A model generated the notes under the pieces. It saw only the letters and a list, made by a program, of their open reading frames with translations, searched no databases and was not told the DNA's origin. From NCBI RefSeq assembly GCF_030272615.1, contig NC_081408.1:339668793-339732792 (forward strand): a DNA stretch of 64,000 nucleotides, written 5' to 3'. Position numbers and translations under genes: made by a program. This document shows positions 21,601 through 33,401 of the stretch, in pieces. The DNA comes from Cryptomeria japonica. Taxonomy: Eukaryota > Streptophyta > Pinopsida > Cupressales > Cupressaceae. Positions within the stretch are counted from its first letter, which is position 1. Each line of letters starts with the position of its first letter.

Positions 21601-23672
21601 TGAAGAGATTACAGGATGAAATTGATGTCCTCATGAAAGACATGACTCCTGAAAAAGGGAGGAAATTATTAAAAGAGGCCGGTGTGATCATCTTCTCTGG
21701 TTGGGATATCAACTCAGCACTCTTATTTGATGGCTTTTTGAAAAAACAAGATTTGAATCAGTAGGTATTGCCCCAGGAGGTAGATAAACTATTCCTAGGC
21801 TCTGGATATGATCCAGACAAAAAGGCTCTCCTACAGTGGGCACTATATCCAAAAGGGAAGAGGCCAATCATTGTGGATATAGAAGAAACCTTTGGGCATC
21901 TCATGGTTCATCAGGTTGGAAAGACTGATCCTAGGGTCATTGCAAAGCTCAACCTGGATGTTGCAAGATTGAACTTGGACCAGACAGAGTTTTTGGTCAG
22001 AGAGAACATTACATACAAGGGATTATATGAAAAATCCAAGGAGGAAAATCAGAAGCTGCAAGCAAAGGTATTGCAATTAGAAACGGGGACTCCTATCAGC
22101 GAATACACCTCATACCCCGCAGGACGCAACTTGGATGACGTCTCTGATGCCCTGTACTGGAAAGATCAGGCAGAGAAGGCTAATAAACGTGCAGACAATA
22201 TCCAGCAAAAGATGGACAAATTGGTCAACGACATCATAGGACATCGGTTTAACACCATGCTCTTACAGGTCGAACCATATTGGATAGTTTACAATGGAAC
22301 AATAAAAGTGCTAACAGAGCATGAACGGTTAAGAGCACGATTGCAGGGGGTGCTAAGCAATGACGATATCATGACGCTAGAAGAAAAGGCTGAGGGTAAC
22401 GCGTATATGGATAATCATGTCAAACTCGAGGATATGCTGAGAAGAGATTTAAAAGAATTAGATGATGAAAAACCCGTTGGAATGCCTTCCGTCTACAAGG
22501 AAGGAGAGGTAATAACCTTGGAGGGTTTGCGAAAGGAACTTGTCAGCGTCAAGAATTGGGCCTTGTCAGAAATTGATCGGAGTAAGGATATGGCCCCTAC
22601 CGTCAACCAGATAATATTCAAGTACCTGACACTAGGGGATGAATTAAAAAAGCAAACACCTCGAATCAGAACATTCAAAGACGATGATTACATTCATCAT
22701 TTGGGGCTTTTGAATCTCTTTTTGCTTAAGTTTAGAAACACTCAAGTTAACGACTAATATTTTGAAAAGTCGTGTCTCTTCGTGAAAAACTTTCGCCCTC
22801 ATATATATATGAGAATGATTTTTGTAATGTAGAGAGATAATAATAATTAAATAGGATTAGGAGCGAAACAACAACAGCCTGTAAGTCTTCTGTGTGCAAA
22901 CTATAATGGAATACAAATCTTGATCTACTGTTTCCTTGCATATGTGTTGTGGATTATTTCATTTTCTTTTGGCAATCGTCTGTGATATTGTCTGATAAAG
23001 ATAAGGTTATTCATGTTCTTAAGATCAGATCTATGCTTTATGTTATAATGTTGCAACAAAAGTTCTGCTTGTGGATTGTAATCGTTCCTTGCAAAGCTTA
23101 ATTGACTTGTCCCTTAAGGGTAGGGTTAAATTCACTCAATCAGCACATAATATAAGCATTCTTTTGGTTTTAAAGGAAATAGTAACTAACAGGTTCATAA
23201 GGGATGAATTAAAAAACTGTCTCACAGATTCGCACTATAAGTCCTGAAGAAAATTGTGATGACTCTGTAACCCAAATAGTGAAGAAGGCACTGGCTAAAA
23301 TCTCAAGTTATACTCATCATTTCTTTCATAATTAGTTATTTTGACAGCTATAGAAGTAATTAAGAAACACAACACAAACAATTATCATAACAACAATCTT
23401 GAACTCGTCTGCTATATCTCCATTCAAGGAACTCATGCCATTTCAAGATCAGGAGATATCAGATTAGGATAACATATCTGCTATAAAAAGCACTGTTTAT
23501 TGGAGACATTCACTGAATAGGTATACCCGCCTAGGTCCTGCAGAGCCTAAAGTGAGAGAGTAAGCAACCAAACAGATTCACTCTACATGTTGGCCAATTC
23601 AATTGGAGGGTTTGACCATAGGGACTGGCATTTCCTTAGAACCTATCCAATCTGTTGATTTGAGACCCAACA
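18659..23672 (+). repeat. Element A 3' LTR (5014 bp)
   Basis: Same length and content as the 5' LTR, about 70 mismatches by eye, mostly transitions. Its first dinucleotide is TA instead of TG. The TCGA array lies at about 18765-19308, the palindrome at 22798-22813 and the TATAAAA box at 23482-23488. Confidence 0.93.
19608..22757 (+). pseudogene. LTR-resident ORF of unknown function, 3' copy (4 stops)
   Basis: This is the second copy of the 1049-codon frame (ATG 19608 to TAA 22755-22757). TAG codons lie at 19683-19685, 21159-21161, 21483-21485 and 21762-21764. The 5' copy has CAG, TGG, GAG and CAG at these sites, while this copy is sense at both stops of the 5' copy. No stop is shared, so each arose after insertion and the frame was open at that time. 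In genomic RNA this copy would lie downstream of pol in U3, the position that the sag gene has in mouse mammary tumour virus. Confidence 0.8.
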
Positions 23673-23677
23673 GGTTC
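23673..23677. repeat. Target site duplication GGTTC, right copy
   Basis: It directly follows the CA end of the 3' LTR and matches 7046-7050. Confidence 0.9.
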
Positions 23678-24249
23678 CTTTGTTCAAACCTTCTCTTTGG
23701 TGCTTTAATATTATAAGATATATTAAAGATCTTTTGACATGATTGTACCATACCAATATTTTGATTGGGGTGTTTTTTTCTTAAAATATAAGAAATAGGA
23801 GGTATTTTCTACACTGTATCAAAAATGCGACTTATATTTGATAAATATTTATTTGTACCAACCTATGTCTCATAAGAACTCTTAAGAATGAGTAATCCAA
23901 AAATGATATATCACTTTGTAATTGAATGAGGTGATTGGTGCCTTTCTTACATGAAAGAAGTAAACCACATGTTCAAAGCTTCTCCTTTTACCAGTTAAAC
24001 TCTTTGCTTGGCTTTAAACCATATTCATGATCTTAACACAAGCTCAAGATGCTATATTAAGGTCTACTCTCCTTTAACTACTATCAACTGTCAATGGACT
24101 GCAAACATCAAGCTTTAGGTGCTCTGAAATTAGTGAGTATGACTGTTTATTAACTCTTTGCCCTACTACACAAGGTAAACTGATTTCCTTTAGACTATAA
24201 CCCTTATTCCAAAACTCTGTATTTGAAATAAAGGAGGCATTAAAATGTA
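23678..24249. other. Unassigned sequence
   Basis: This stretch lies between element A and the LINE 3' end. AT-rich, no coding potential seen. Confidence 0.4.
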
Positions 24250-25135
24250 TTCAAAGAAGAACAAGTACAAAGCAAGGGCATCAAACAGCCTTGTCAAGAT
24301 CCACTAAGTGATCTAACTAATGAGAAAAATCTAGGGGTAATTGAGCCTTATCCACAATATACCAATTATGCATGTGCTCAATATCCCATTTGGAGAGACA
24401 ATCAACAATACCATTCCACTCCCTAGGGATATACATGAAAGAAACATAAACCAAAGAATCTCACAAATGAAGAATCTGGTTAACAACCAAACTCAACTGC
24501 CAGCTAACATCCAAACAATGCTGTCAACTCAACAAATTCACCACCACCTGAGAATCCTATTGACAAATGAGCCTACTCTAGCCAAGAGCACAAGCATGCT
24601 CCACAAAAAATAAAATGGTGAGAACTTCCATCCAATTATTAGTGTGACAACCTTTATAAATAGAAAAGAGAATCTGAAGGCTCCCCAAGCTATCTCTACC
24701 AATGCTGCCAATACTAGCAGGACCAGGGTTTCCCTGAGAAGACTTGTCCGTATTAATTTTTAGAATGTCCTATTGAGGAGGACACCACCTCCCCACCTGA
24801 TTTATCTTCCAAAGAGGCTGTCAACATCTATTTCTCATGAGTTGGCATTGTGGAGGAGGAAGATGTAGCCGGTTGTAGTAACTAACATCACCTAGATCCA
24901 CAGTCTCAAACAAATCACATTTTGCAGAAAAGTTTCTCCCAAAGAGTGGAGAATTTTCTACCGCAAGGGGTGGGTTCCTAGCAACACATCTTGAAAAATC
25001 CAACGATTCCTCTCCAACCATATATGCCAAATAATAAAAGAAGGGCCAAGACATGCCAACAGGATTGGTTCCATAGCTCCCACCAAAATTGCTAAATATG
25101 TCTAGAATACGAATATTGAAAGAAGAGATGAGAGT
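24250..25135 (-). pseudogene. LINE 1, 3' part: IWHIWLER region and RNase H
   Basis: On the minus strand the frame gives PSFIIWHIWLERNRWIF (near 25020-25070), then an RNase H start KINTDKSSQGNPGPASI (near 24710-24762) and its end FMYIPREWNGIVDCLSKW (near 24382-24435). This is the C-terminal layout of plant L1-type LINEs with RNase H. Stops and frameshifts abound. It is the continuation of the LINE at 33402-35640, separated by the CACTA insertion. The exact 3' end is not visible. Confidence 0.75.
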
Positions 25136-25159
25136 CACTAGTACATTCGGGTCAAAATT

Positions 25160-25530
25160 TCGATGGCAAATCGTCGTCATTCCGACGCAATTTCGTCACA
25201 CTACTGACAAAAATAGCCATCGAAAACTTTTTGTCAGAAGTTCCGACTATCCTTGTGGTCGTCCTAATTCCGACATCCTCTCAAACCTTTCCGATGGCCG
25301 CCATGGATGGCCATACCCAGAAAGAATACCGTCGCGATCTCAGCCTACCGTCGGAATTCTGACATCAAAGGGTAAAAATTCCGACGAGGATGCTGTGAAT
25401 CCGGTGGCACTCCTCTGTTGGAATTATGACGGCCCTAGGAGAGTTCTGACGAGGATGCTGTGCATCCGACGACACTCCTCTGTCGGAAATTTTTACCCTT
25501 TGATGTCGGAATTCCGATGGTAGGCCGATT
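25160..25530. repeat. CACTA left sub-terminal region with inverted repeat
   Basis: The region is far richer in CpG than the rest of the window. Arms of about 43 nt at 25343-25385 and 25482-25525 are inverted copies (GCCTACCGTCGGAATT ... and its complement). Between them are two direct copies of about 42 nt starting GACGAGGATGCTGTG, 65 bp apart (about 25383 and 25448). In CACTA elements such repeats bind the TnpA-type protein. Confidence 0.65.
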
Positions 25531-25559
25531 TTTTGGAAAAAATTTTTTTATAGAAAAAG

Positions 25560-25715
25560 ATTTCTCTACTATCTCTCTTCTCTATCCCTCTCTACTATCT
25601 CTCTTCTCTCTCCCCTCTCTAGGTCTTTTTCTCCATCCCTCTCTTCTTCTCTCCCTCTCTACTTCTCTTTCTCTACCCTCTCCAAGTCATTATCTCTTCC
25701 TCTCACCCTCTCTCA
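25560..25715 (+). repeat. CT-rich simple sequence
   Basis: About 155 bp of CTCTCT/TCTCC-type polypyrimidine, including a duplicated CTACTATCTCTCTTCTCT segment, next to the CACTA sub-terminal repeats. Confidence 0.7.
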
Positions 25716-26133
25716 TCAAAAGAGAAATAAAAACTTGCATGGCCTTATAATTCATGAGTTGAAGTTTGAGTTTAACATTTTGGAGGTAATTTTCTTAGAC
25801 TATTCAATGCCCATTCTAACTAAGGTCAATCAAAATTCAAGATAAACCTGCGGTAAAGATGAGGATCTCGAGTTCATTGGTTGAGGACTCCACTTTTGAT
25901 GGGAGAAAACCTTAGTATTCAGTTTGGTAAGCTTTAGTCGAAGGTGCAGTATGACAGCCACATAGAAGGAGAACCATGACATGTTGCAAAATTAGAAGGG
26001 AAATTCTAACAAAGAGTAGCTACATGTCTGGAACATTCAAAGCATTTCATGTCTAGGCTAGCTATCTTCTTTACTCTAGTCTAGGATTTCACATTTTTTA
26101 GAAAGCATGATTTGTATGGATGGTTTGTTTGTT

Positions 26134-29100
26134 TCAAATGAAGTATAGTCCAGCCTCCACCAAAACAACAATGACTAATTTGAAGGAATTAAAGTCACAC
26201 TCAAGTATATCATCCAAAATGCCATAGTATCGATTTTGAGACACTTGAGGATGTATATCGTTTCTAGATGAAATATTGGTCATCTCAAAGACTGCAGTTA
26301 TCCCAAAATCACAAGCTTTCTTCGTGTCATCCAACTGTTTGATGTGAAATTTATGACCATTGCAGCACATAGCCTTGTGGTGTTTGACCTGCAATATGTC
26401 TAACATATTAAAATTATTGCATCATGAGTTGATAAACATACGGGTGATTAATAAAATTATACGTACCTGTTGATCTCTTAAACCATATGCTAAATCAATT
26501 TCCCTTTGTGTAACATTGGAATCTCCATTACGATGAGCTTCTTTAACCAATGAAGTGACACCATCCCATGTTAATGTGCGACCAAAATGTTGACATCGTT
26601 CAAACCACACCGTCATCCAATCAAGATTGTTTGCAATATACAAATGTAGCACATCCCACTCCCAACTAACTATACAAATAATTAATAGACCACTTAGAAC
26701 TGATTTATTTAGAAGATCAAGAATTAATTTACTACAATAACATCTTATAATTACCTCTCACTTTCTTCAATCTACCTTTCCCCATCAAGTGCTCCCCTTC
26801 AAATTTATTAATGGGGTTGGGATCCCAAATGCGATCTACGTGGATTTTTGCTGCAAACTTAGGAAGATATTCAGTAATGTACACCATAGTTTGGTATACC
26901 ATATATCCCTCCACTATAGAACCCTCAGGATGTGCTCTTTGTCGAACCAAAGCCTTCAAAAATTTCAAGTGCCTCTCAACCATCCACATTGACCTAGTGT
27001 GTACAGGTCCACACAATTTGATCTCCTCAACTTGGTGTATGAGGTAGTGTTCTTGTGCATTGAAAAAAGTTGAAGGTAGACACTTTTGCATTTCACACAT
27101 TAGATGAGGGATTTTTCTCTTCCAATATTTTATATCTTCCTTGTGGATTTCTTTAGATGACAACCAACTAATTATAGAGATTGAAGATGCAAAAATATAT
27201 AAACGAGACTTTACAAAATAATATACAATATATTGCATAACAAGTAAAACAAATGGCAAATATAATATCTATACAACAAATTGAACAAACATCACTACTT
27301 ACCTCATGTATTTTCCAAGATCATATATGACTTGCTTGATATTATTGTCGAAGTGGTCTAGGAGAGATAGAGGTAGAATGTACTGCAACAATTATAAAAT
27401 GATATTTTCCTTGTTTTCTAACATAATACAATGAAAAGTACATGCGCAGTATACAAATATATAGTAAATACACAAGAACGTGAATTACCTTAATGAAGGT
27501 ATGCCAATCATGCGTTTTCATCCCTGGCCCAAATTCACTCTTCTTTGATATGAGATTGTTTATGTTCGCAAAAAATCTTGTGGGAAATCAAATTTTTCGT
27601 ATGACTTTTTTTATAGAATTGCTTTGCTGCTCCGTTAATAACCAAGGAAGGGCACTTATATTAATCTGATCTCCATTGCTATTTGATTGAATGACATTTT
27701 TCATTGCATGATTGGATTCCACAATGTCACTACAAATTTTGACAATGTTTTCTTTGTCACGCCTTCCATCCAATATTTTCCATAATGTCTCTGTTATATT
27801 CTTTCCAATATGCATTGTATCAAACAAATGCACAATTTGTAGTTGCTCATAGTAAGGCAACCTACTGAATTATCTGGGACAACTTTTTAGTCCCTTTGGA
27901 AGGTGGCCATCCATGCCTTGACGACCTTCAGTATCATCAATTACATCATCAGTAAACAAAACACGATAGAAAAATTCAAATTCCAAACATAAACCATTCG
28001 ATGGAATGACATTACCTTGATGATTAATTCTACTATATTCCAGCTTCCATAAGTGAGGAGTCATTCTTCATGGCTTTGATGTAGTCTCTTCTTTCCCATT
28101 GAAAAGATGTTTTTCAGTATTCCAATACTTATGATTTTTGTGAAGGAAGTGCCTATACTCATCAAACACCTGCTTTCCTAAACTTTTTGAATGACAGGAT
28201 TTCATCTTTGGACCACAAACTGGACATGCAAATTTTCCCTTTGTTTGAAGACCGACAAGATAATGTATAATTCTATTAAATCTGTTAATTTTTATAATTA
28301 TAATTATCATGTGCAACTTGAACACTATAACGTACCACAAAAATGTGTTAGCCCTAGGGCATCATGTATTGTCCATACAAGCATTGCATGGAATTGAAAT
28401 TGTCTTTGTCCTATTGGTCTAGAGATGTCATACATGGTCACACCATTCCATAACTCCAACAACTCATCGATAAGAGGCTCAATATATACATTCATATCTT
28501 TAACTTGGTACTTGCCTAGTGGAATGAACAAAAACATTACATAATTATTATGACCATTTTACTGCAATATTTATAATTAAATGTAGATGACTATTAAATG
28601 ATAAAATACCTGGAACAATCATTGCCAACATTATGTGCTCCCTCTTTATTGACATCCATGGAGGAATATTATTGTTGATAAAAAAAATAGGCCACACCGA
28701 GTAAACAGATCTCAACTCTCCAAATGGATTGACACCGTCCGCTGCCAATGAAAGCCTGAGATTACGAGGTTCTTCTTTAAAGTGTGGCCACTTTTCCTCT
28801 ATGTCCATAAATGCTGAACCATCCACAGACATTCGAATAATGTCATCTCAACTTCTATTGCATGCATGGCAATCCATAAATTGTGCCAAGCTAGTGCACC
28901 TGAATAATCGTTGCATACGTGGAATAATGGGAATATAACAAAGAAGCTTGCGAGGCACCTTTTTTGTTATTTGATCTGTTTGATATCTACTGATATGCCA
29001 TTCAGGGCATTCTGTTCCAAATTCATGCTATTTATGATATATAATATGATCATTGGGACAAACATCTATTGTTTGATACTCCATTCCAATATCTTTCATA

Positions 29101-29937
29101 ATGGTAGATAATTCTCGGTATAAGCGAGGTAGAATATTTGATGGTGGTAAGAAAAAATCACCTATCAATCTACAACAAAAAAAAAAGTTTGAGGTGTTAA
29201 TATAAAGAATATTAATGGTACATGATTCACCATTTATTAACTGTAATGACATGTATGACACACCTTAACATACGAGAGATTGTTATGTTGGATAACCCAT
29301 TCATAACCTTCAAGTTCACCAACAACAATACAATAGAGAGAAGAGTTGTTTGGGAGCCTTTGTAAAGGGGCTCATATGCCGTCTCAAGAAGAGGTAAATC
29401 ATGAACATCAAGGTCATCCTGATCATCATGATCAGCTGTGCCAATACTAAATGTGTCATGGATCAATGTATTTGTACCATCATCTTCAATTGTGTTTTCT
29501 GGTGCATGATCGTCATCTTCCATGGGATCATTATCTTCAGCTTCGATATTCACACCTCCATGTTCCTCCACTTCAAAAACAATATTCTTAGGGTTTTGTT
29601 GATCCATACCATGTGCTCTAGGGTGCTCCACCTATATAAAATTGATATACATAAATAAACCATGATCATGATCTCATTATCAAGTGATTTCTTATGTATA
29701 TAAATTGTCGAAACGATATAATGAACAACTTACCAGTGGATGATAATCATGTCCCCCTTCAATGTGACCATGTTGCCTACAATGTTTCTTAGCTGTTTTG
29801 ATTATAAGTCTTCTAGTTTTTAAGCCCTTACAAATTTTGCAGGGACAATAACATTTCCCATCACCTTTTCTTTTCAAGTTAGACCATAATCTAGCAATTG
29901 TCTCCTTATTTTGTTCTTCACTGATATTATTTGACAT
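26134..29937 (-). pseudogene. CACTA transposase (TNP2 type), fragmented
   Basis: Minus-strand pieces follow the order of plant TNP2 proteins. A transposase-associated Cys/His region (29692-29937, CYCPCKICKG) comes first. An acidic segment follows (29227-29631). Next is the TNP2 core (about 27485-28832; SLAADGVNPFGELRSVYSVW, HAMLVWTIHDALG, FACPVCGPKMKSC, LFDTMHIGKNITETLW). Then comes a DUF4218-like part (26755-27180; LIHQVEEIKLCGPVHTRSMW, RAHPEGSIVEGY), and last a DUF4216-like end (26134-26400). A plausible 85-bp GT-AG intron lies at 26670-26754. Stops at several places and missing joins make it non-functional as it stands. The product would bind the element ends and excise it. Confidence 0.85.
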
Positions 29938-32900
29938 GGTCTTTCTTCACAGGCAAAAAAATCAGGCTATGGAAACTTCAGTGCAAAAGCTTCACAAAAA
30001 TTGCAAATCGAACCAAAACCATTGAACTTAATAGAGAACGTATTTAATGTAGTTGATTGTGTGAATTTCTGAGCATTGTGTCTACAAATTCTTACTAAAA
30101 GTTTGCCTGTTGCAGACTTTCTAAGAGACATTTTTGAGTATTCTAAGCAAAGCATTTATTTTAACACACACTTATTCATCCACATTGCAGGGATAACAAT
30201 ACAAGGCTCACATATTGGTCTAAGAGGATGCCATGGTCTCACAAAGTAACCAAGAACCATATGAAATGATGGCCGTCTTGAATCCACACAACTAGGGAGG
30301 ATCCATACGATTATGTATGACCTCCCCCTTGTTTGTTTAATGGGATTAGCCGGCTCCAAGACATAGCCATCAATAATCACTAAGAATGTACAAGTGGATC
30401 GTAGCTACCCATACAACAAACACTTACCCCTATCCTCAAATTTTCCCTATGTTTGATTCCTTATATACACTCATCCAAGGTTATCTATGTCGATCTTGGT
30501 GAGGAATCACATCACAACAAAGAAGGCAATATTTTAAAATAGCAAGAGTTTCACTAAACTACCAAAGATCATAAATATTGAAAGAAAGAAAAAATAGTAA
30601 CAATAATAAGTCAAATAAATGTGTTCAATTCCAATAGCAAATCAAACATAGCCACAATAACTACACAATAGAGAAAACTCACAATAGTGATTAAACTAAT
30701 TCAAACAAGATAAAATAAAATTGTTGGCCCATGCAACAAAGATGAGAGATCATCAATAATTGAAGGAAACTTCACAATCCTTAAAAGTGCACATTACATA
30801 ACTATACAACTAGAAATTATGGCTAAATAGAGTGAAGATTCATCATGACTCCAATAATAGTCCCTCATGTGTGCATTTGTGGCATGAACACAAAAACTCC
30901 CACACGACATGGCCATGTACCTAATGGAGAAGACATGCCTAGGCTACATGCCCAAAAAACATGACTATAATAATAGTCCCTCATGCATGCATTTGTGGCC
31001 TGCACACTACAAATCCTAACATATCATGGCAATACACCTCATAGAGAAGACACACCTAGGGCCACATTGCACATAGCAACGTGGCTCACAAAGAAGACAT
31101 GCATAGGGCACATGCCATATAGCAATGTATCTTATGGAAAAATGTGCATGCATGTCACACACCAAAGCTATATGTATACATCATGAGGCACATTCATATG
31201 TTATCAAACACAACCTATTGTATCTAACATGAGTTCCTCTCTACATGTGTGCAAATCTTCCAACACTAATTGCCACTAAGAAGGAATAATATAAAATGCA
31301 TCTTCAAATATTTGTGTGTGTGTGTGGAATTGTGTCTTTGAACCCAAATCGCTACCATCAACAACATGTAACCATCACCTACACTATATCAAAACATAAG
31401 TATGGTGTGACATCATATCTATTTGCATAATGTCAAAACACAGGCAAACATGAAAATCATCATCGCATGACAAAAATCAATCTCCACATGTTGGAACAAA
31501 GATATAAATAAGATAATAGGGTAAGAGGAAACCCGTACCAAGAACCATATACCAACTATCGACAATGCCATCAAGATAAATGTAGGATAGGATACCACTA
31601 TGAGCCATCCAATGGTCCATTCTATGAGGAGAACTAGGGGATACTATCTTTGAAAGGTGTGGTCAATAGAGATAATCCCTACTAATGCCACAATATGTCA
31701 CCATAGCTTCTTGAGTTTTCCATTCTTCTACTTAACACCACATTTATTGAGTTCCTCAACAGCGAGGTTGGTTCTCAATAGGATGCACAAAAATGTAAAC
31801 ACACAAGCATGGTTTCATCATACTTGTACAGCAATACAAATTCATTTTTCTAGTTAATTACTTAGTATAAAAATAACTCCATTACATAACATAGGGCAAT
31901 AATCACCATAAGTTTTCAAATAAACTTCCCAAACATCAATTGGAGTTACCCTTTCTAAGGTACAAACATAATTTATTTATAACTTCAAAATTAAAATAAT
32001 CACAATACATCCAAATAAGTTCAATAGTGCATGGAAATAGACAACATGATCCATAATTAAACCCATAAATTACCCTAATTGGATATGTTAATAAAATGGT
32101 GTCTCAAATAATAGAGATTATGTTGGACCTATAATAGAGATTTGGACTTTGTTTCATCATACACAAGCATGGTTTCATCATACTTGTATCCAAATACACC
32201 ATCCATAGATAGGTACTCAGTACCACAATCTCATGGGTACCCTTTTAGCTGAATTTACTCTATATTTAGGTGAATCTGCCCTTGTATCATTCCTTGATCT
32301 AGTATGTCATTCCACCAATCAATAATTTTTCCATATTCATGGGAGAATACACTATCCCTTAGGTGAATATGCCATATCCTTAAATGAATCCTCCTTGTCA
32401 TCATCCTAAGTCCTCTTTTTGTTAAGTCTTATCCCTTTATCTTTTGGAAAATCCACCTATCATTATGTGAATCTACTTTCTCTTAGGTGAATCTATTTAA
32501 TCCAATTCACCCACTCTCACAATCACAACCTATTTAATCCTATTCCCCACATTCCCCTCCTCAATAACCTCTGAAAATGGAATCACCAATCTCTACTCTA
32601 AACCTCATACTACTAATCTCCCTCATTCCCCTCGCATACACATCCTCTCCTCCCTCCTCGGCCCTCACCCTAACTCTGAGGCACAGACCCAACTCAAACA
32701 CCACACACAATCCCCATATCCACTCACCCATGGTTTCCTCGTTCGGTATCTAGTTTCTATCTATCCTTGGGTAATGGTTCACCCGCCTTCCTGTTCATGG
32801 ATTAGCAGTTCCAGCTTCCATCCATTTATGGAATGGCAAGTTTCTCGATTTTGGTTGTACAACTATCAAACTATAGGTAGGGTGGCATAGCAATAGTTTC

Positions 32901-33280
32901 GGGAAGTAATAGTTGCTTGGACACCCGAGCCCGAAGACACAACAACCAATTCCAATCATGGGGTAGCATCAAAGCATAATCGAAGGGGGTTTTAATCACA
33001 AAATGGGGTAGCATACACACGGCATGTGAACCGTATGATGGAATACCTCAAAGAGATGTCATTTCATGGAATTTTAAGATCATAGGATATGCACAAAATG
33101 GATTAATTCAAAAAAAAAAACCAGTTGCGAAAAAAAAATAGTTGCCTTCATTGAAAAACAAAGAGTTATTACCTTTCTTGTGTAGAGATCGCTCCAGCAG
33201 CGGGGGGGCACAGGGAGGCAAGAGAGCTTCGATTTGATTTCAAAATGAAAATGCCTTGTGTTTTTTTTTTAAAATAAAAA
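29938..33280. other. CACTA 5' region, non-coding with degenerate repeats
   Basis: This lies upstream of the transposase. It contains a direct repeat with a period of 116 bp beginning TAATAGTCCCTCATG at 30855 and 30971, followed by looser ACATGCC/TAGGGCACA repeats up to about 31170. Several copies of a TTAGGTGAATCT-like motif lie at 32260-32500. I saw no further exon. Confidence 0.5.
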
Positions 33281-33401
33281 TGCCCAAGGTCGTCGGAATC
33301 CCGACGAACACGGGCATTTAAAAAAAAAATATCAAATTTTCACACAATGCTCCTTGTCTGTCGGAAACCTCCATCAGAATTTGACCCCAAATGTATTAGT
33401 G
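33281..33401. repeat. CACTA right sub-terminal region and TIR
   Basis: A hairpin centred on GTCGGAATCCCGAC with outer arms TGCCC and GGGCA (33281-33317) is followed by further CGGAAA motifs. The terminal repeat ends TAGTG at 33401. Confidence 0.7.

Larger units (their letters stand above)
7051..23672 (+). mobile_element. Element A: 16.6-kb Tat-type gypsy element, ORF in LTR
   Basis: Two LTRs of exactly 5014 bp (7051-12064 and 18659-23672) start TG (mutated to TA in the second) and end CA. They flank a primer-binding site and a gag-pol frame of about 2079 codons. They align at a constant offset of 11608 bases with about 70 mismatches counted by eye (about 1.4%), so the insertion is recent on a conifer time scale. 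The extra archaeal-type RNase H, the inactive ordinary RNase H and the primer-binding site point to the Tat/Ogre branch of Ty3/gypsy. Unusual are the ORF inside each LTR and the position of the extra RNase H before RT. No purine tract is visible directly before the 3' LTR; the nearest strong one is CAAAGGGGGGGAGGA at about 18431, inside the integrase end. Confidence 0.93.
25136..33401 (-). mobile_element. CACTA (EnSpm) transposon inserted in a LINE
   Basis: The left end begins CACTAGTACATTCGGGTC. The complement of the right end begins CACTAATACATTTGGGGTC, and similarity continues for about 31 bp. Both ends have sub-terminal CCGACG/CGTCGG motifs. The transposase is coded on the minus strand in the middle. 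LINE coding sequence continues from one flank to the other, proving insertion into the LINE. The 3-bp flanks (AGT left, ACA right) do not match, so the usual 3-bp duplication has been lost or mutated. Confidence 0.87.

Noticed and set aside
8000-22757. Reassigned TAG codon, since all ten stops are TAG
   Set aside because: The two LTR copies disagree at every stop, and the ancestral sense codon is visible in the partner. Deamination at CHG sites explains most.
25199-25203. CACTA left end at the CACTACTGAC sequence near 25199
   Set aside because: The CACTA at 25136 matches the right end over about 31 bp and coincides with the LINE seam; the 25199 site matches neither.
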